Below, piece after piece: positions 24,137 through 32,889 of a DNA stretch of 64,000 bases (position 1 is the first letter of the stretch; each line of letters opens with the position of its first letter). The stretch comes from Paenibacillus tritici (GTDB lineage: Bacteria; Bacillota; Bacilli; Paenibacillales; Paenibacillaceae), in NCBI RefSeq assembly GCF_013204885.1, contig NZ_JABMKX010000011.1:275079-339078 (forward strand), read 5' to 3'. Below the pieces are notes generated by a model. That model did not search any database, was not told the DNA's origin, and saw only the letters and a program-made list of their open reading frames with translations. Both the position numbers and the translations under genes were made by a program.

Positions 24137-24688
24137 TCACCCCTGCGCCTGTTCTTCAATCGGACTGACGGACCGGAGCTGCATCGTGATGACGGCTGCA
24201 ATAACGGCTTTGATCAGGTCTCCGGGAAGAAAAGCCGTAGCACCTGCAAGTCCGGCCCAGACCGATGTATTCGTTATCCAGGCCATAATGGATGCGCCGA
24301 TCAGATTCACCAGGATGACCCCAAAGGCCAGATTGACCGCGATCAGCTTCCAGGTGCGGGCCTTCGGCCATATTTTCTCCGAATACCAGCCGATGAGTCC
24401 GGCTGCGAGGGGCCAACTAAATATGTATCCTGCTGTCGGACCAACCAGCACCGCCAGTCCGCCGCGTCCGCCGCTCAGCACGGGCAGGCCAATCGCTACC
24501 AGAATGATGAAGATGATCAGGCTGAGGGCGCCCATCCGTCTGCCCAGAAAAGATCCGGCGAGCATCACGCCCAGCGTCTGGGCAGTAACGGGAACGGGGA
24601 TGAAGCCTAGGGGCACGGGCGGAATCAAGCCAAGCACCGCGATGAGAGCTGCGAATAATGCCGCATATACAAGTTCTTTGGTCTTCAA
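24137..24688 (-). CDS. bioY: Biotin transporter S component BioY
   Basis: A 183-aa membrane protein that binds biotin and docks on the EcfA-EcfA-EcfT module. About six helices are visible. BioY features include GFIPVPVTAQTLGVMLAGSF (residues 29-48), GRGGLAVLVGPTAGY (about 73-87) and FLPGDLIKAVIA near the C-terminus (about 153-164). It is the first gene of the operon, directly behind a promoter overlapped by a BirA box. The distal ecf genes of the same operon complete the transporter. Confidence 0.95.
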   Translation of the reverse strand: MKTKELVYAALFAALIAVLGLIPPVPLGFIPVPVTAQTLGVMLAGSFLGRRMGALSLIIFIILVAIGLPVLSGGRGGLAVLVGPTAGYIFSWPLAAGLIGWYSEKIWPKARTWKLIAVNLAFGVILVNLIGASIMAWITNTSVWAGLAGATAFLPGDLIKAVIAAVITMQLRSVSPIEEQAQG

Positions 24689-24719
24689 ATAGATAACCTC
24701 CTTGAATAAGATAAGCTGA

Positions 24720-24774
24720 ATTATAATCGAGGTTTAATCTATTGTAAACCAATAATCAATTAAAGGTTTACAAT
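24720..24774 (-). promoter_or_regulatory. BirA operator and promoter of the bioY operon
   Basis: ATTGTAAACC (24741-24750), 14 bases, GGTTTACAAT (24765-24774) is a perfect match to the BirA operator (TTGTAAACC-N14-16-GGTTTACAA). On the minus strand, TTTACA within the proximal half-site is a -35, followed by 17 bases and TATAAT (24720-24725). Biotin-bound BirA would therefore block RNA polymerase. The birA gene itself faces away and could also be affected. Confidence 0.93.
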
Positions 24775-24876
24775 TGGGCCGGAATAACCCACTTAAGTTT
24801 TCCTATTGTTAGATAAGCATGATAAGATATTCGAAGAGTGTTGATCGGCAAGTTATTCTTTTGGAGGGTTAGGTCC

Positions 24877-25854
24877 ATGACAGTTAAACAACAGCTTCTA
24901 GCCTTGCTCGAGGACAGCAAAGGTGAATATATATCCGGTGAAGATATCGCCGGACGCTTATCCGTGACACGCAGCGCCGTCTGGAAGGCCATAAAATCAC
25001 TGCAGTCAGAAGGTTATTCCATATTGGCTGTAACGAATAAAGGATATTCCTTGTCGCCTCATACGGATATCCTATCCGCCGGTGCCATTGCCAAGTACCT
25101 GGATGCACAGGGGCAAAAGCTGCGCGTCGAAGTCTTTAAGACGATCCCTTCAACCAACGAAGCTGTGAAAATCCTGGCCACCGGCGGAGAAGCGGAAGGC
25201 AAAGTGATTCTGTCGGAAGAACAGACCGCCGGACGGGGAAGAAAAGGCCGGAAGTTCTTTTCGCCCCCGGGCACAGGGATCTATATGAGCATCCTGCTGC
25301 GTCCCAAGCTGTCCGCAGCAGAATCCACACTGCTGACGACTTCCGCCGCGGCCGCTGTTGCCCTTGCGATCGAGCGGGTATCCGGTAAAGACACGCAGAT
25401 TAAGTGGGTCAATGACGTATTCATGGAAGGCAAAAAGGTATGCGGCATTCTTACAGAAGCCTCCATGTCCCTGGAGAACGGGTCGCTTGATTATGCCGTG
25501 CTCGGCATTGGGATCAATGTCGCATTTCCGGCAGACGGCTTCCCTGATGAGCTCACCGGGGTTGCAACCTCTGTCTACCCGGATAGCAGTGCCCAGGGTG
25601 ATCTCCGCAACCGGCTGGTGGCCGAAGTGCTTAACCGTTTCATGAGCTATTATGAGCATCTGACAGACAGGCTGTTTCTTACCGAATACCGGCAACGAAT
25701 TCTATCGCTTGGCGGACCGGTCCTGGTGATGAAGGATCATATACAGCGTAAGGCAACCGCTCTAGATATTGATAATGATTGCCGTCTGAAGGTCAGATAC
25801 GAGGATGGTGACGAGGAATATCTGTCAAGCGGAGAAGTCAGCATAAGAATGTAG
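24877..25854 (+). CDS. birA: Bifunctional biotin protein ligase / biotin operon repressor BirA
   Basis: It attaches biotin to carboxylases and represses biotin genes when ligand-loaded. About 325 aa from the ATG at 24877 (MTVKQQLL), which has GGAGGG eight bases upstream. Order: N-terminal winged helix-turn-helix (ISGEDIAGRLSVTRSAVWKA, about residues 18-37), central ligase domain with biotin/ATP loop GRGRKGR (about 117-123) and KWVNDV (about 178), and a C-terminal SH3-like domain. It is divergent from the bioY operon, with the BirA box between them. Confidence 0.96.
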   Translation: MTVKQQLLALLEDSKGEYISGEDIAGRLSVTRSAVWKAIKSLQSEGYSILAVTNKGYSLSPHTDILSAGAIAKYLDAQGQKLRVEVFKTIPSTNEAVKILATGGEAEGKVILSEEQTAGRGRKGRKFFSPPGTGIYMSILLRPKLSAAESTLLTTSAAAAVALAIERVSGKDTQIKWVNDVFMEGKKVCGILTEASMSLENGSLDYAVLGIGINVAFPADGFPDELTGVATSVYPDSSAQGDLRNRLVAEVLNRFMSYYEHLTDRLFLTEYRQRILSLGGPVLVMKDHIQRKATALDIDNDCRLKVRYEDGDEEYLSSGEVSIRM

Positions 25855-25874
25855 CAGTTAACGGAATAGCAAAA

Positions 25875-25902
25875 AACCGCGATACCCTGGGGCACCGCGG
25901 TT
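25875..25902 (-). terminator. Terminator of the alpha/beta hydrolase gene
   Basis: The stem AACCGCG...CGCGGTT (25875-25881 and 25896-25902) has inner GTGCCCC/ACCCTGG-type pairing and is followed on the minus strand by a run of T residues. It lies in the convergent gap and may also serve birA. Confidence 0.75.
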
Positions 25903-25918
25903 AGGAACAATCCTGTTC

Positions 25919-26911
25919 TTATTGAGCTTGCTTCAACTGGAGCTGCTTCATGAACTCATTGAATTCCCCGGCAATTTCCTTGTATTTCGTATGGTGCAGG
26001 TAATGTGAGCCCTCCATCGGGATCAATTTACCTTGGGCCGATTGCTTGGCTTGTTCCTCATGCAGCGGAATCCATTGCTTGTTGCGCTCGTTATTGGATA
26101 CAGCGAAGAGCAGGACCGGCAAATCATGCGGATAAGTCAGGTTTTCGGCATTTTTGAAATTGGAACCAAGGTGACCCAGCTCATTCATCAATGTTGAATT
26201 GCTGGAGACCCGGTTGGTAATCAGGTTCATCTGTTCTTTGGTATGCTCATCATAATCAAGCGATTTAAACGGATCTCCGCTCAATTTTTTGATCAGCCGC
26301 ATCACCCCTGAATCTTGAGCAAACTTCATGGTCTTCAGCGGCAGCTTGACATCCATGCCCGGCTGATTGGGAACACTGCTGTCGATACCCACGAAGGCTT
26401 GAACTTCATCAGGATAAGCGTTCACATAAGATACAGCGTAGAGCCCGGTAATGGAATGTCCCATCAGAATGTAACGGTCAATCCCAAGCTGCTGCACCGC
26501 TTCGTGAATCTCGCTGATGATATTCTCTGTGGTTCTTTCTTTGTCCGTTCCATCACTGAGGCCATAGCCGAACGGCTCGATCGCCACCACTTTGTAGTTC
26601 GGAGTCAATTGATCAATGAGCAGCTTGAAATCAAGTACTGGCGATGCGGTTCCTTGCCCTGGAAGGAGAACGATCGTCTGCTCGCCGCTGCCTTCAATCA
26701 GCACATTCATCTTTTTGCCGTCAACATTGACGTATTGGCCATACGATTCAATTTTGTTTTTCTCGATCCCTTTGCTGATCACATTAACGACAAACGTGAT
26801 GCCGATGAACAGCACAAGCACCCCGATGATGCCCCCTATAATTTTCAACCATAAGTGCCGTTTCTTCCGGCCCTTAATCCCTGTCTGCTGTGTTTCTGCT
26901 GATTTTGCCAT
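25919..26911 (-). CDS. Membrane-anchored alpha/beta hydrolase
   Basis: A hydrolase of about 330 aa. A basic N-terminus (GIKGRKKRHLWLK) leads into one transmembrane helix (about residues 26-48), after which the catalytic domain is outside. The nucleophile elbow is GHSITG, the oxyanion loop is LLPGQGTASP, and the late His is in GSHYLHH. The start at 26911 or 26917 follows AGGAGAAG; the frame is open to a GTG at 26947. It lies about 80 bases past the 418-aa exported protein gene and may belong to the same YtrA-controlled unit. The substrate is unknown. Confidence 0.83.
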   Translation of the reverse strand: MAKSAETQQTGIKGRKKRHLWLKIIGGIIGVLVLFIGITFVVNVISKGIEKNKIESYGQYVNVDGKKMNVLIEGSGEQTIVLLPGQGTASPVLDFKLLIDQLTPNYKVVAIEPFGYGLSDGTDKERTTENIISEIHEAVQQLGIDRYILMGHSITGLYAVSYVNAYPDEVQAFVGIDSSVPNQPGMDVKLPLKTMKFAQDSGVMRLIKKLSGDPFKSLDYDEHTKEQMNLITNRVSSNSTLMNELGHLGSNFKNAENLTYPHDLPVLLFAVSNNERNKQWIPLHEEQAKQSAQGKLIPMEGSHYLHHTKYKEIAGEFNEFMKQLQLKQAQ

Positions 26912-27028
26912 GTCCATCTTCTCCTGTCCTTCTGTCTGTAGCGCCACCTTAGCGGCATAACTGAAGTATAGTCACCCAAGATGTCCTCTTCGTGACGGCA
27001 ATATGAACGGAGTATGAACACTTAATAA

Positions 27029-28285
27029 TTATTGCATGATTGTCATATTTAAAAATTGCGCGTCATCCAATTGGTCATCCGGTCTTCCATTTGCCTTGAC
27101 GGGAGCAGGCGTACCTTGGTAGAGAATCCGGCCGTCAGTTATGTCGGCTACTGCTATAATAGGCATGCTGTTGTTCTTAAAATAATCGCCAGTTTGCAGC
27201 AGCAGATAAATCCGGCCGTCTGCTACCTGGGCTTGACTGATTGTTCCCTTGCCGAGTTGACTCGCTTTAATAGTCACTTGGGGATGAGCGAATCCGGTCG
27301 ATAGGTCATAGCGGTTGATTGTCACCGCCTCTTCCGATAGGTGCATGGTAGTGTACGTAGCTCTCTCCAGGGAATGGAGAGTCCAAGACCCCGGTCTATT
27401 TTCTTCTTCTGCTCCAGCGACAAGCGGCAGTTCCTTCACATCTCCAGAAGCGTACTGGTACTCAAAAAGTCTTTCAGAGAATATCGTAGGAATAGTGTCG
27501 CTTGCTGATACGGTATTATCAGTTCTCTTGCTGCTCTCTGTCACCAAAAACAGCACCCGGGAGTTGGCCGCCGTCGGCTTCTTTTCCGCGATGATCTGTA
27601 TTTGCAGTTCACGATCGTTCCTGGAGGGCTTGCCTAATGGCACTTGGACACTGTGAATAGGTAAACCTGTTTCGGCATTAAACACCATGTCGATAAGTTC
27701 ATTACCTGAGTTAACTCTGTTAACGTTGGTAAGAACGTGTATTTCTGATCCAGCCTTCTGTACATCTATCACGTTAGTATATTGTACAGAATCGGTCAGT
27801 TCATCCGTGTAACGGACTTGCTTGCCGGTTGCCAAATCCAGCGAATCGATACTCCAGCGAATCGTTCCTTCCTGATCCGTATCTTTCGAATGGGTATAAC
27901 TCGCTTTCGCAAAGATGAGTGTGTCTTGATCCGAGTAATAGCCATCAGTACCCATCTTCCCCCTCATGAACCCTGGATGCTCCTTATACAGCGCTTTAAA
28001 CTCAGAAAAAGTCTGATCATGCAAAGGCCCCTTGTTTTTCATCCATTGATTCGAGAACGTCTGCTCAGATCTCTTGCTGCCCGATGTGGACACTTCAATG
28101 GGGTAAGAACCTTTACCGCCCACATAACTCCCGAGCAGAGTCAATTTGGATGCTTCGGCCAGATCCCCTTCTAATGTCTGCAGCTTATATTCCGGCAGGC
28201 GCAATTCTGCACCATAAGCATAAAAAGTTCCGAGCGAAGCCAATATTAACAGAATAAGTGCGCTCGTGATCATATAACGTTTCAT
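27029..28285 (-). CDS. Exported protein of unknown function in a YtrA-type ABC operon
   Basis: A 418-aa protein with an N-terminal signal or anchor helix (ITSALILLILASLGTFYAYG, residues 6-25). The rest is beta-rich, with repeated blocks such as IRWSIDSLDLATGKQVRYTD, VFNAETGLPIHSVQVPLG and IIAVADITDGRILYQG, which look like beta-propeller blades. No known family is recognised. It follows the ABC permease gene by 14 bases, so it probably works with that transporter, perhaps as a cell-surface sensor or accessory factor. Confidence 0.75.
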   Translation of the reverse strand: MKRYMITSALILLILASLGTFYAYGAELRLPEYKLQTLEGDLAEASKLTLLGSYVGGKGSYPIEVSTSGSKRSEQTFSNQWMKNKGPLHDQTFSEFKALYKEHPGFMRGKMGTDGYYSDQDTLIFAKASYTHSKDTDQEGTIRWSIDSLDLATGKQVRYTDELTDSVQYTNVIDVQKAGSEIHVLTNVNRVNSGNELIDMVFNAETGLPIHSVQVPLGKPSRNDRELQIQIIAEKKPTAANSRVLFLVTESSKRTDNTVSASDTIPTIFSERLFEYQYASGDVKELPLVAGAEEENRPGSWTLHSLERATYTTMHLSEEAVTINRYDLSTGFAHPQVTIKASQLGKGTISQAQVADGRIYLLLQTGDYFKNNSMPIIAVADITDGRILYQGTPAPVKANGRPDDQLDDAQFLNMTIMQ

Positions 28286-28299
28286 TAGTCATTCACTCC

Positions 28300-29112
28300 C
28301 TATACGGTAATCTTCTTCGAGACGAGCCTGAAGCCGAGTGTGAGCGTAAAGCCCATCACCATAAGGTAGATGCAGAAACGGATGGCTGTTATCTCTCGAG
28401 GATAGAAGTAATTATACAGATTAAGATAAACTGCGCCTCCGATTGCAGCCCCACATACGGCAACATACAAGATCGCATAGACAATACCGGGCAGGCGGTA
28501 GCTTCGCTCGAGCAATACGGCCGTAAAGAGAACAAAGACAGCCAGAATGCCTATTCCATAATAGACAACAAATTGAATTCCATCCAGCGGCAGCAAGAAA
28601 CGGACGAACACCAGATTTGAGGCAACCGCTTCGGCAAATAGGGAGGACATCCGGTATTCGGAGGGAACCATCCAGTTGAACAGCTGACGTTCCAGCAGCA
28701 GCATCAACAATTGGAACGAGACCATGGCAAAAACAAATACAAAGATAGCAGTGGCTTTGGCCATATATACGTTCCGCCTTACCGTCGGCAGGGTAAACAA
28801 CCGATAGGCAAACTTATCTCTACCGATCCAGTCGCGGTACCATATCAGAAAGACATACAAACCCAATACTACAATGCTGATCAAAATAGGTATCGCAAAC
28901 AAGAACTGCAAATCTCCGATGACATCGGCAAATGAAAAGTTACGTGTAGAATGCTCTCCCAAGCGGGCTGCCTCTCTCCACCCCTTAACTCTTACTTGCG
29001 TAGTATGCACAAGTCCGGTGATCTGAATGGCCGCCGTCAAGAACATCAGGCTGAAGAGAGCGTACCGGAAGCGATGAACCTCCAGATGAACGAGCTTTAG
29101 ATATCTATTCAA
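28300..29112 (-). CDS. ABC transporter permease of a YtrA-controlled exporter
   Basis: A 270-aa membrane protein with about six helices: residues 15-37, 70-95, 118-140, 178-200, 213-235 and 245-265. No sequence motif defines the substrate. Its start overlaps the ATPase stop by four bases (ATGA), so the two form a transporter. Comparable GntR-ATPase-permease operons (Ytr type) respond to cell-envelope antibiotics in Bacillus. That role here is inferred from layout. Confidence 0.82.
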   Translation of the reverse strand: MNRYLKLVHLEVHRFRYALFSLMFLTAAIQITGLVHTTQVRVKGWREAARLGEHSTRNFSFADVIGDLQFLFAIPILISIVVLGLYVFLIWYRDWIGRDKFAYRLFTLPTVRRNVYMAKATAIFVFVFAMVSFQLLMLLLERQLFNWMVPSEYRMSSLFAEAVASNLVFVRFLLPLDGIQFVVYYGIGILAVFVLFTAVLLERSYRLPGIVYAILYVAVCGAAIGGAVYLNLYNYFYPREITAIRFCIYLMVMGFTLTLGFRLVSKKITV

Positions 29113-29798
29113 GTGAGGAGCACCTCCTTCATGACGTCAACGACAGATTTGCTTTCCTCGCTTCGGACTTGTTCGCATTCAAAGGAACGGGCAACAACCC
29201 CATCACGCAGCAGCACTGCTTTGTCGATGAGATACTCAACCTCTTTCACTTCATGAGTAGTCAGGAGAACGCCGCGGTTGCCGACCAGTTCACTGGAGAA
29301 CACCTCCGCGATTCTCTCCCGGTTGAATAAGTCTATTCCAGCAAAGGGCTCGTCCATGATCACATAATCGGAGTCTTGAGCCAAACCAAGCACCAGATTG
29401 AACTTGGCAGCAGTCCCCTTAGATAAGCGGCCCGCACGTTCATCGAGATCAAGGTCGAAGAAACGCATAAGTTCGTTCGCCCTATCCTTGTTCCAGCAGC
29501 TATAAAAGTCTTCCATGAACCGAAGCGCGTCAGACAGCTTCATCGAAGCCGGAATCGCCAAATGATCAGGAATATAGGAGACTCGTTCATAAGTATTCTG
29601 ATTAATCTCTTCGCCATCAATCCGAATGCTTCCCCCATGAATCGGCGTCAGTCCCATAATCGTTTTGAGTATCGTTGATTTACCCGCTCCATTAAGTCCG
29701 AGTAGACAAGTGATTTGTCCCTTCTCGGCAGTGAACGTGACGTCCTTTAACACCTCTTTGTATGTGTATTTTTGGCTGACACGCACGAGCTCAATCAT
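29109..29798 (-). CDS. ABC transporter ATPase (YtrB-like)
   Basis: Nucleotide-binding subunit of about 229 aa. Walker A is GLNGAGKST, signature is the variant LSKGTAAK, Walker B is YVIMDEPF and the H-loop is TTHEVKE. The ATG at 29798 (MIELVRVS) has GGAGG eight bases upstream; the frame is open to 29825. It overlaps the gntR stop and the permease start by a few bases on both sides. The divergent LSKG signature is typical of this exporter family. Confidence 0.9.
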   Translation of the reverse strand: MIELVRVSQKYTYKEVLKDVTFTAEKGQITCLLGLNGAGKSTILKTIMGLTPIHGGSIRIDGEEINQNTYERVSYIPDHLAIPASMKLSDALRFMEDFYSCWNKDRANELMRFFDLDLDERAGRLSKGTAAKFNLVLGLAQDSDYVIMDEPFAGIDLFNRERIAEVFSSELVGNRGVLLTTHEVKEVEYLIDKAVLLRDGVVARSFECEQVRSEESKSVVDVMKEVLLT

Positions 29799-30246
29799 CG
29801 TTATTTCCTCCTTCTCCACTCTCAAAGGGGGCTTCCGGGGGCTCCTGTCTTTTCCCCGCCTGTGCCTCTGTGTATTTTTGCTGAATCACATCCAGCAGCT
29901 CGTCCAGTGGAACGTCTATGTTGCGAATGGTAGCCACGAACGCTTCAACGGCTGTGCCGAGCAGCTCTGCCCGAATCTGTCTCAATACATCCAGCTCCAG
30001 AGTGATGCGACTGGGGGAATTGCCTTCCGTTACAATCAAGCGCTGATCCTCCATTTCCTTGTATGCTCTCTGAGCAGTATTAGGGTTAATCTTTAGCAGG
30101 GCTGCCAGCTCTCTTCTAGACGGTATGGTCTGACCAGACTGAATAACGCCGGTTACGATCTTCTCTTTGAAAAGGCGGACGACTTGAGCATAAACAGGAT
30201 CACGGCTGTTGAAAGTGATTCCGGCCCATTCATTGACTTTGTTCAA
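29791..30246 (-). CDS. GntR-family repressor (YtrA subfamily)
   Basis: A short GntR protein of about 151 aa. The winged helix includes IPSRRELAALLKINPNTAQR (about residues 41-60), and the C-terminal domain is small, as in the YtrA group. The likely start is TTG 30246, with AGGGG eight bases upstream; the GTG at 30255 directly abuts that site. It is the first gene of the ABC operon. Two matching dyads at 30273-30322 are its probable autoregulatory operators. Confidence 0.88.
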   Translation of the reverse strand: MNKVNEWAGITFNSRDPVYAQVVRLFKEKIVTGVIQSGQTIPSRRELAALLKINPNTAQRAYKEMEDQRLIVTEGNSPSRITLELDVLRQIRAELLGTAVEAFVATIRNIDVPLDELLDVIQQKYTEAQAGKRQEPPEAPFESGEGGNNDD

Positions 30247-30272
30247 AAGTGACACCCCTTATGCTCGCAAGT

Positions 30273-30333
30273 GTGTACTAAGCGGTTCATACACTACAAA
30301 GTGTATTATGCGGTTAATACATTTACTTGTCAA
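30273..30333 (-). promoter_or_regulatory. Promoter with two YtrA-type operators
   Basis: Minus strand: TTGACA (30328-30333), 17 bases, CATAAT (30305-30310). Two dyads of the form GTGTA-N12-TACAY lie at 30273-30294 and 30301-30322, 28 bases apart, and both contain GCGGTT in the spacer. One covers the -35/-10 interval and the other lies just downstream, so binding of the GntR repressor would block initiation. Confidence 0.75.
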
Positions 30334-30370
30334 TAGTTGGCTAAAATTCCTGTTGTTAAATGAACACAAA

Positions 30371-30412
30371 TAGGAGCAGATCTCTCATCAAATCTATGAG
30401 AGTCTGCTCCTA
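30371..30412 (-). terminator. Strong terminator hairpin after the metallophosphatase gene
   Basis: TAGGAGCAGA...CTCTCAT and ATGAGAG...TCTGCTCCTA form a stem of about 16 bp with one bulge and a short loop. The minus-strand tail TATTTGTG is only moderately T-rich. It lies directly after the stop at 30415. Confidence 0.7.
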
Positions 30413-30414
30413 TG

Positions 30415-32025
30415 TTAATCAATCCCCACAATCGACCAATTATGATCGGCCTCCGGCGAGATCGTCTTGCGCTCGCGGATGTAGCTTACCAGGATATCGC
30501 GGACGGTGCATTCGGACTCCCAGTGCTTCACCGCGCTGACCAGCCTGGAGGCCTTCAAAAGACTGCTGTAGCGGTAATTATTGACGGCAAGCTGAAGCTG
30601 ATCGGTATCGGCAAGCGGTCTGCCCTGGTACATTAGATTGATAATACGGCTTCCCGCAGGCCGGGAGATATCAATCTGATAATCAACCCCCGCGAACATA
30701 TCGTAGAGGTAACTCGGCACCTCGGGATCGGCGGCAATCGCCCGGTCGCCCGGCTGCCACTGCCGGAAATGGGCAGCCGACGCTTCCATGTAAGCCTTCA
30801 GCTCCTTGCCGGTGACCGTGACGACATACAGCAGGTTATCAAAAGGATAAATGCGGTAGACATCCGCATAAGTCAGAGGCCCCTGCTTCAGATCTGCCTT
30901 GTCGTTGAACAGGCTGGTGGCGGCAACATCCGCCCCGCTGGCCTGAAGCATCGCCCTCTGGATCAAGGTAATAACCGCCGTATCCTGCACTCTTCCCGCC
31001 GGTATACCTTCAGCTACCTCTGGGGGCTGGAAGTCAGCGGACGCATAACCCAGAATCCCGCCATCCCCCTCTATTGAAGGACCGCCGCCGCCCTTGGCAA
31101 TGAACCGGAGGGTCTCTTCATGCGCCTCTGCAACGAGATCCCGGAATTCCGGATCCGGCTCCCAGCCGCTCATATCTACAATCGTCACCTCGCGGTTCAC
31201 GACCCTTAGCTGTTCACGGTTCCGCTCAACCGTAAGGTCGAAGCGCACGACTTCCCGCCCCCGGTCACGCGGTCCCCCGATGACGGTATTCCCCATGCGC
31301 TGATTCACCGTAATATGCATATGCCCGACCAGCAGGGCATCCGCCTCAGGAACAAGCTCTGCGATGCGTTCGGCAGCATCCGAGCCTCCTTCTTCATCGA
31401 ATTCTGCGACCATTCCCGCATGGGCGCTGATCACAATAAGGTCTGCCTTGCCTTCCGCCCGAAGAGCAGCGGCAAGGATCTGGGCAGTCTCAGCCATGTG
31501 GCCGAAGCTTAATCCCTCGACCTTACCTCCGTCCCAGCGCGGGACGTTGGGGTTCGTAAGTCCGATCACTGCAATCCGGACGCCTTGCCGCTCCAGGATG
31601 ACATAAGGCTCTGCCAAAAGCTTACCGGCCTTATCCCGGACATTCGCGGCCAGCACGGGGAAGTCCAGCTCCTGCTTGATTCGTTCCACCAGTTCAATGC
31701 CGAAGTTAAATTCATGGTTGCCCAGAGTCAGAGCCTCATAGCCCAGCGCATTCAGCGCAGCCGCAACCGGATGCAAGGCATCCGGCCGCTTATTGTAGAC
31801 ATCGTCGGTCAGCATATTGCCCTGGAAGACGTCACCGTTGTCGATCAGAAGCACTTCCGTACCGCTCTCTCTGAGCTCCCGGACATAGGAGGCCACTCTG
31901 GCCAGCCCGTCATTTACAGTATCCATGCCATCTTCGTAACGGTACCCCCACAGATTGCCGTGAACATCCGAGGTAGCGATAATTACGATGCTCAGTTGGT
32001 TAGAGCCAGCTTCCAGTTCAATCAT
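30415..32025 (-). CDS. Cytosolic metallophosphatase / 5'-nucleotidase family protein
   Basis: A 536-aa two-domain hydrolase of the UshA/YfkN family. The N-terminal metal-binding domain shows TSDVHGN, DNGDVFQG, LGNHEFNFG, ISAHAG and LLVGHMHI. The C-terminal substrate-binding domain spans about residues 320-530. Most relatives are exported, but this protein has no signal peptide, so it should act on a phosphoester in the cytosol. AAGGGG lies eight bases before the ATG. It follows the permease genes by 25 bases as last gene of the importer operon, so the imported compound may be a phosphate ester or nucleotide. It could also be a housekeeping phosphatase. Confidence 0.9.
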   Translation of the reverse strand: MIELEAGSNQLSIVIIATSDVHGNLWGYRYEDGMDTVNDGLARVASYVRELRESGTEVLLIDNGDVFQGNMLTDDVYNKRPDALHPVAAALNALGYEALTLGNHEFNFGIELVERIKQELDFPVLAANVRDKAGKLLAEPYVILERQGVRIAVIGLTNPNVPRWDGGKVEGLSFGHMAETAQILAAALRAEGKADLIVISAHAGMVAEFDEEGGSDAAERIAELVPEADALLVGHMHITVNQRMGNTVIGGPRDRGREVVRFDLTVERNREQLRVVNREVTIVDMSGWEPDPEFRDLVAEAHEETLRFIAKGGGGPSIEGDGGILGYASADFQPPEVAEGIPAGRVQDTAVITLIQRAMLQASGADVAATSLFNDKADLKQGPLTYADVYRIYPFDNLLYVVTVTGKELKAYMEASAAHFRQWQPGDRAIAADPEVPSYLYDMFAGVDYQIDISRPAGSRIINLMYQGRPLADTDQLQLAVNNYRYSSLLKASRLVSAVKHWESECTVRDILVSYIRERKTISPEADHNWSIVGID

Positions 32026-32049
32026 GATGTTCCCCTTCTCTATTCCTTG

Positions 32050-32877
32050 TTATTTCAGAATTGCGCCTGCGGTGAAGCTCTTCTCCATCTGGTCACTGAA
32101 CAGCACATAAGCGAGCAGAATCGGCAGTGTGGAGATGACCATCGCCGCGGCAAGCGGCCCCCAGCTTATGCTGTACTGACCGCTGAAGTTCATCAGCCCG
32201 AGCGGCAGGGTCCGCAGCGACTCTTTCTGGATGAAGGTTGCCGCCATCAGCAGCTCATTCCATACCGCCAGGAACACAAAGATCGCTACCGAGGCCAGCG
32301 GCGGCTTCAGCAGCGGCAGTACGACTTTGAAGAAGGACTTAATCACACCGCAGCCGTCGATGAACGCGGCCTCCTCCAGCTCCTTGGGCATACTCCGCAG
32401 GAACGCTGACAGCATGTAGACGCCGATCGGCAGATTCACAGCAATGTACGGCAGGATAATCGAGAGCCGGGAGCTGAGAATCCCCAGATTCTTCAGGATC
32501 ATGAAGAGCGGGATCAGCGTTGCATGGATGGGCACCATGACCCCCATCAGCAGGATGAACAGAATCAGACCATTATATTTGAATCTCATCCGTGTCAGCG
32601 CGTAAGCCATCATAGAAGCAAACAGCAGCACGCAAAAGAGGGTAATCAGCGTGACAGACACACTGTTAAAAAAGTATTGATTCACCTTGGCGCTAACCCA
32701 GGCCTCCGAAAAATTGCTAAACCGCCATTCGGTGGGAAGCGCCCACACTACTCCGCCGATAATCTCCGAATTATCCTTAAAGGCACTTACCACAAGCCAG
32801 TAGAGCGGGAACAACTGGAGGACGGCAATGAGGATCATCAGTAGATAGATGCCTGTGTTTTTGGTACTCTTCAGCAT
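32050..32877 (-). CDS. Carbohydrate ABC transporter permease (MalG type)
   Basis: A 275-aa inner-membrane subunit with six helices. The EAA loop is EELEEAAFIDGCGVIKSFFK followed by VVLPLLKPPLAS (about residues 165-195). The C-terminal MEKSFTAGAILK is typical. GGAGG lies seven bases before the ATG. It follows its partner permease by 12 bases and precedes the metallophosphatase gene. Confidence 0.93.
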   Translation of the reverse strand: MLKSTKNTGIYLLMILIAVLQLFPLYWLVVSAFKDNSEIIGGVVWALPTEWRFSNFSEAWVSAKVNQYFFNSVSVTLITLFCVLLFASMMAYALTRMRFKYNGLILFILLMGVMVPIHATLIPLFMILKNLGILSSRLSIILPYIAVNLPIGVYMLSAFLRSMPKELEEAAFIDGCGVIKSFFKVVLPLLKPPLASVAIFVFLAVWNELLMAATFIQKESLRTLPLGLMNFSGQYSISWGPLAAAMVISTLPILLAYVLFSDQMEKSFTAGAILK

Positions 32878-32889
32878 GTCCGGTCCTCC

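Noticed and set aside
31585..32409. Plus-strand open frame of 274 codons
   Set aside because: It crosses antisense over the ends of two recognised genes (metallophosphatase and permease).
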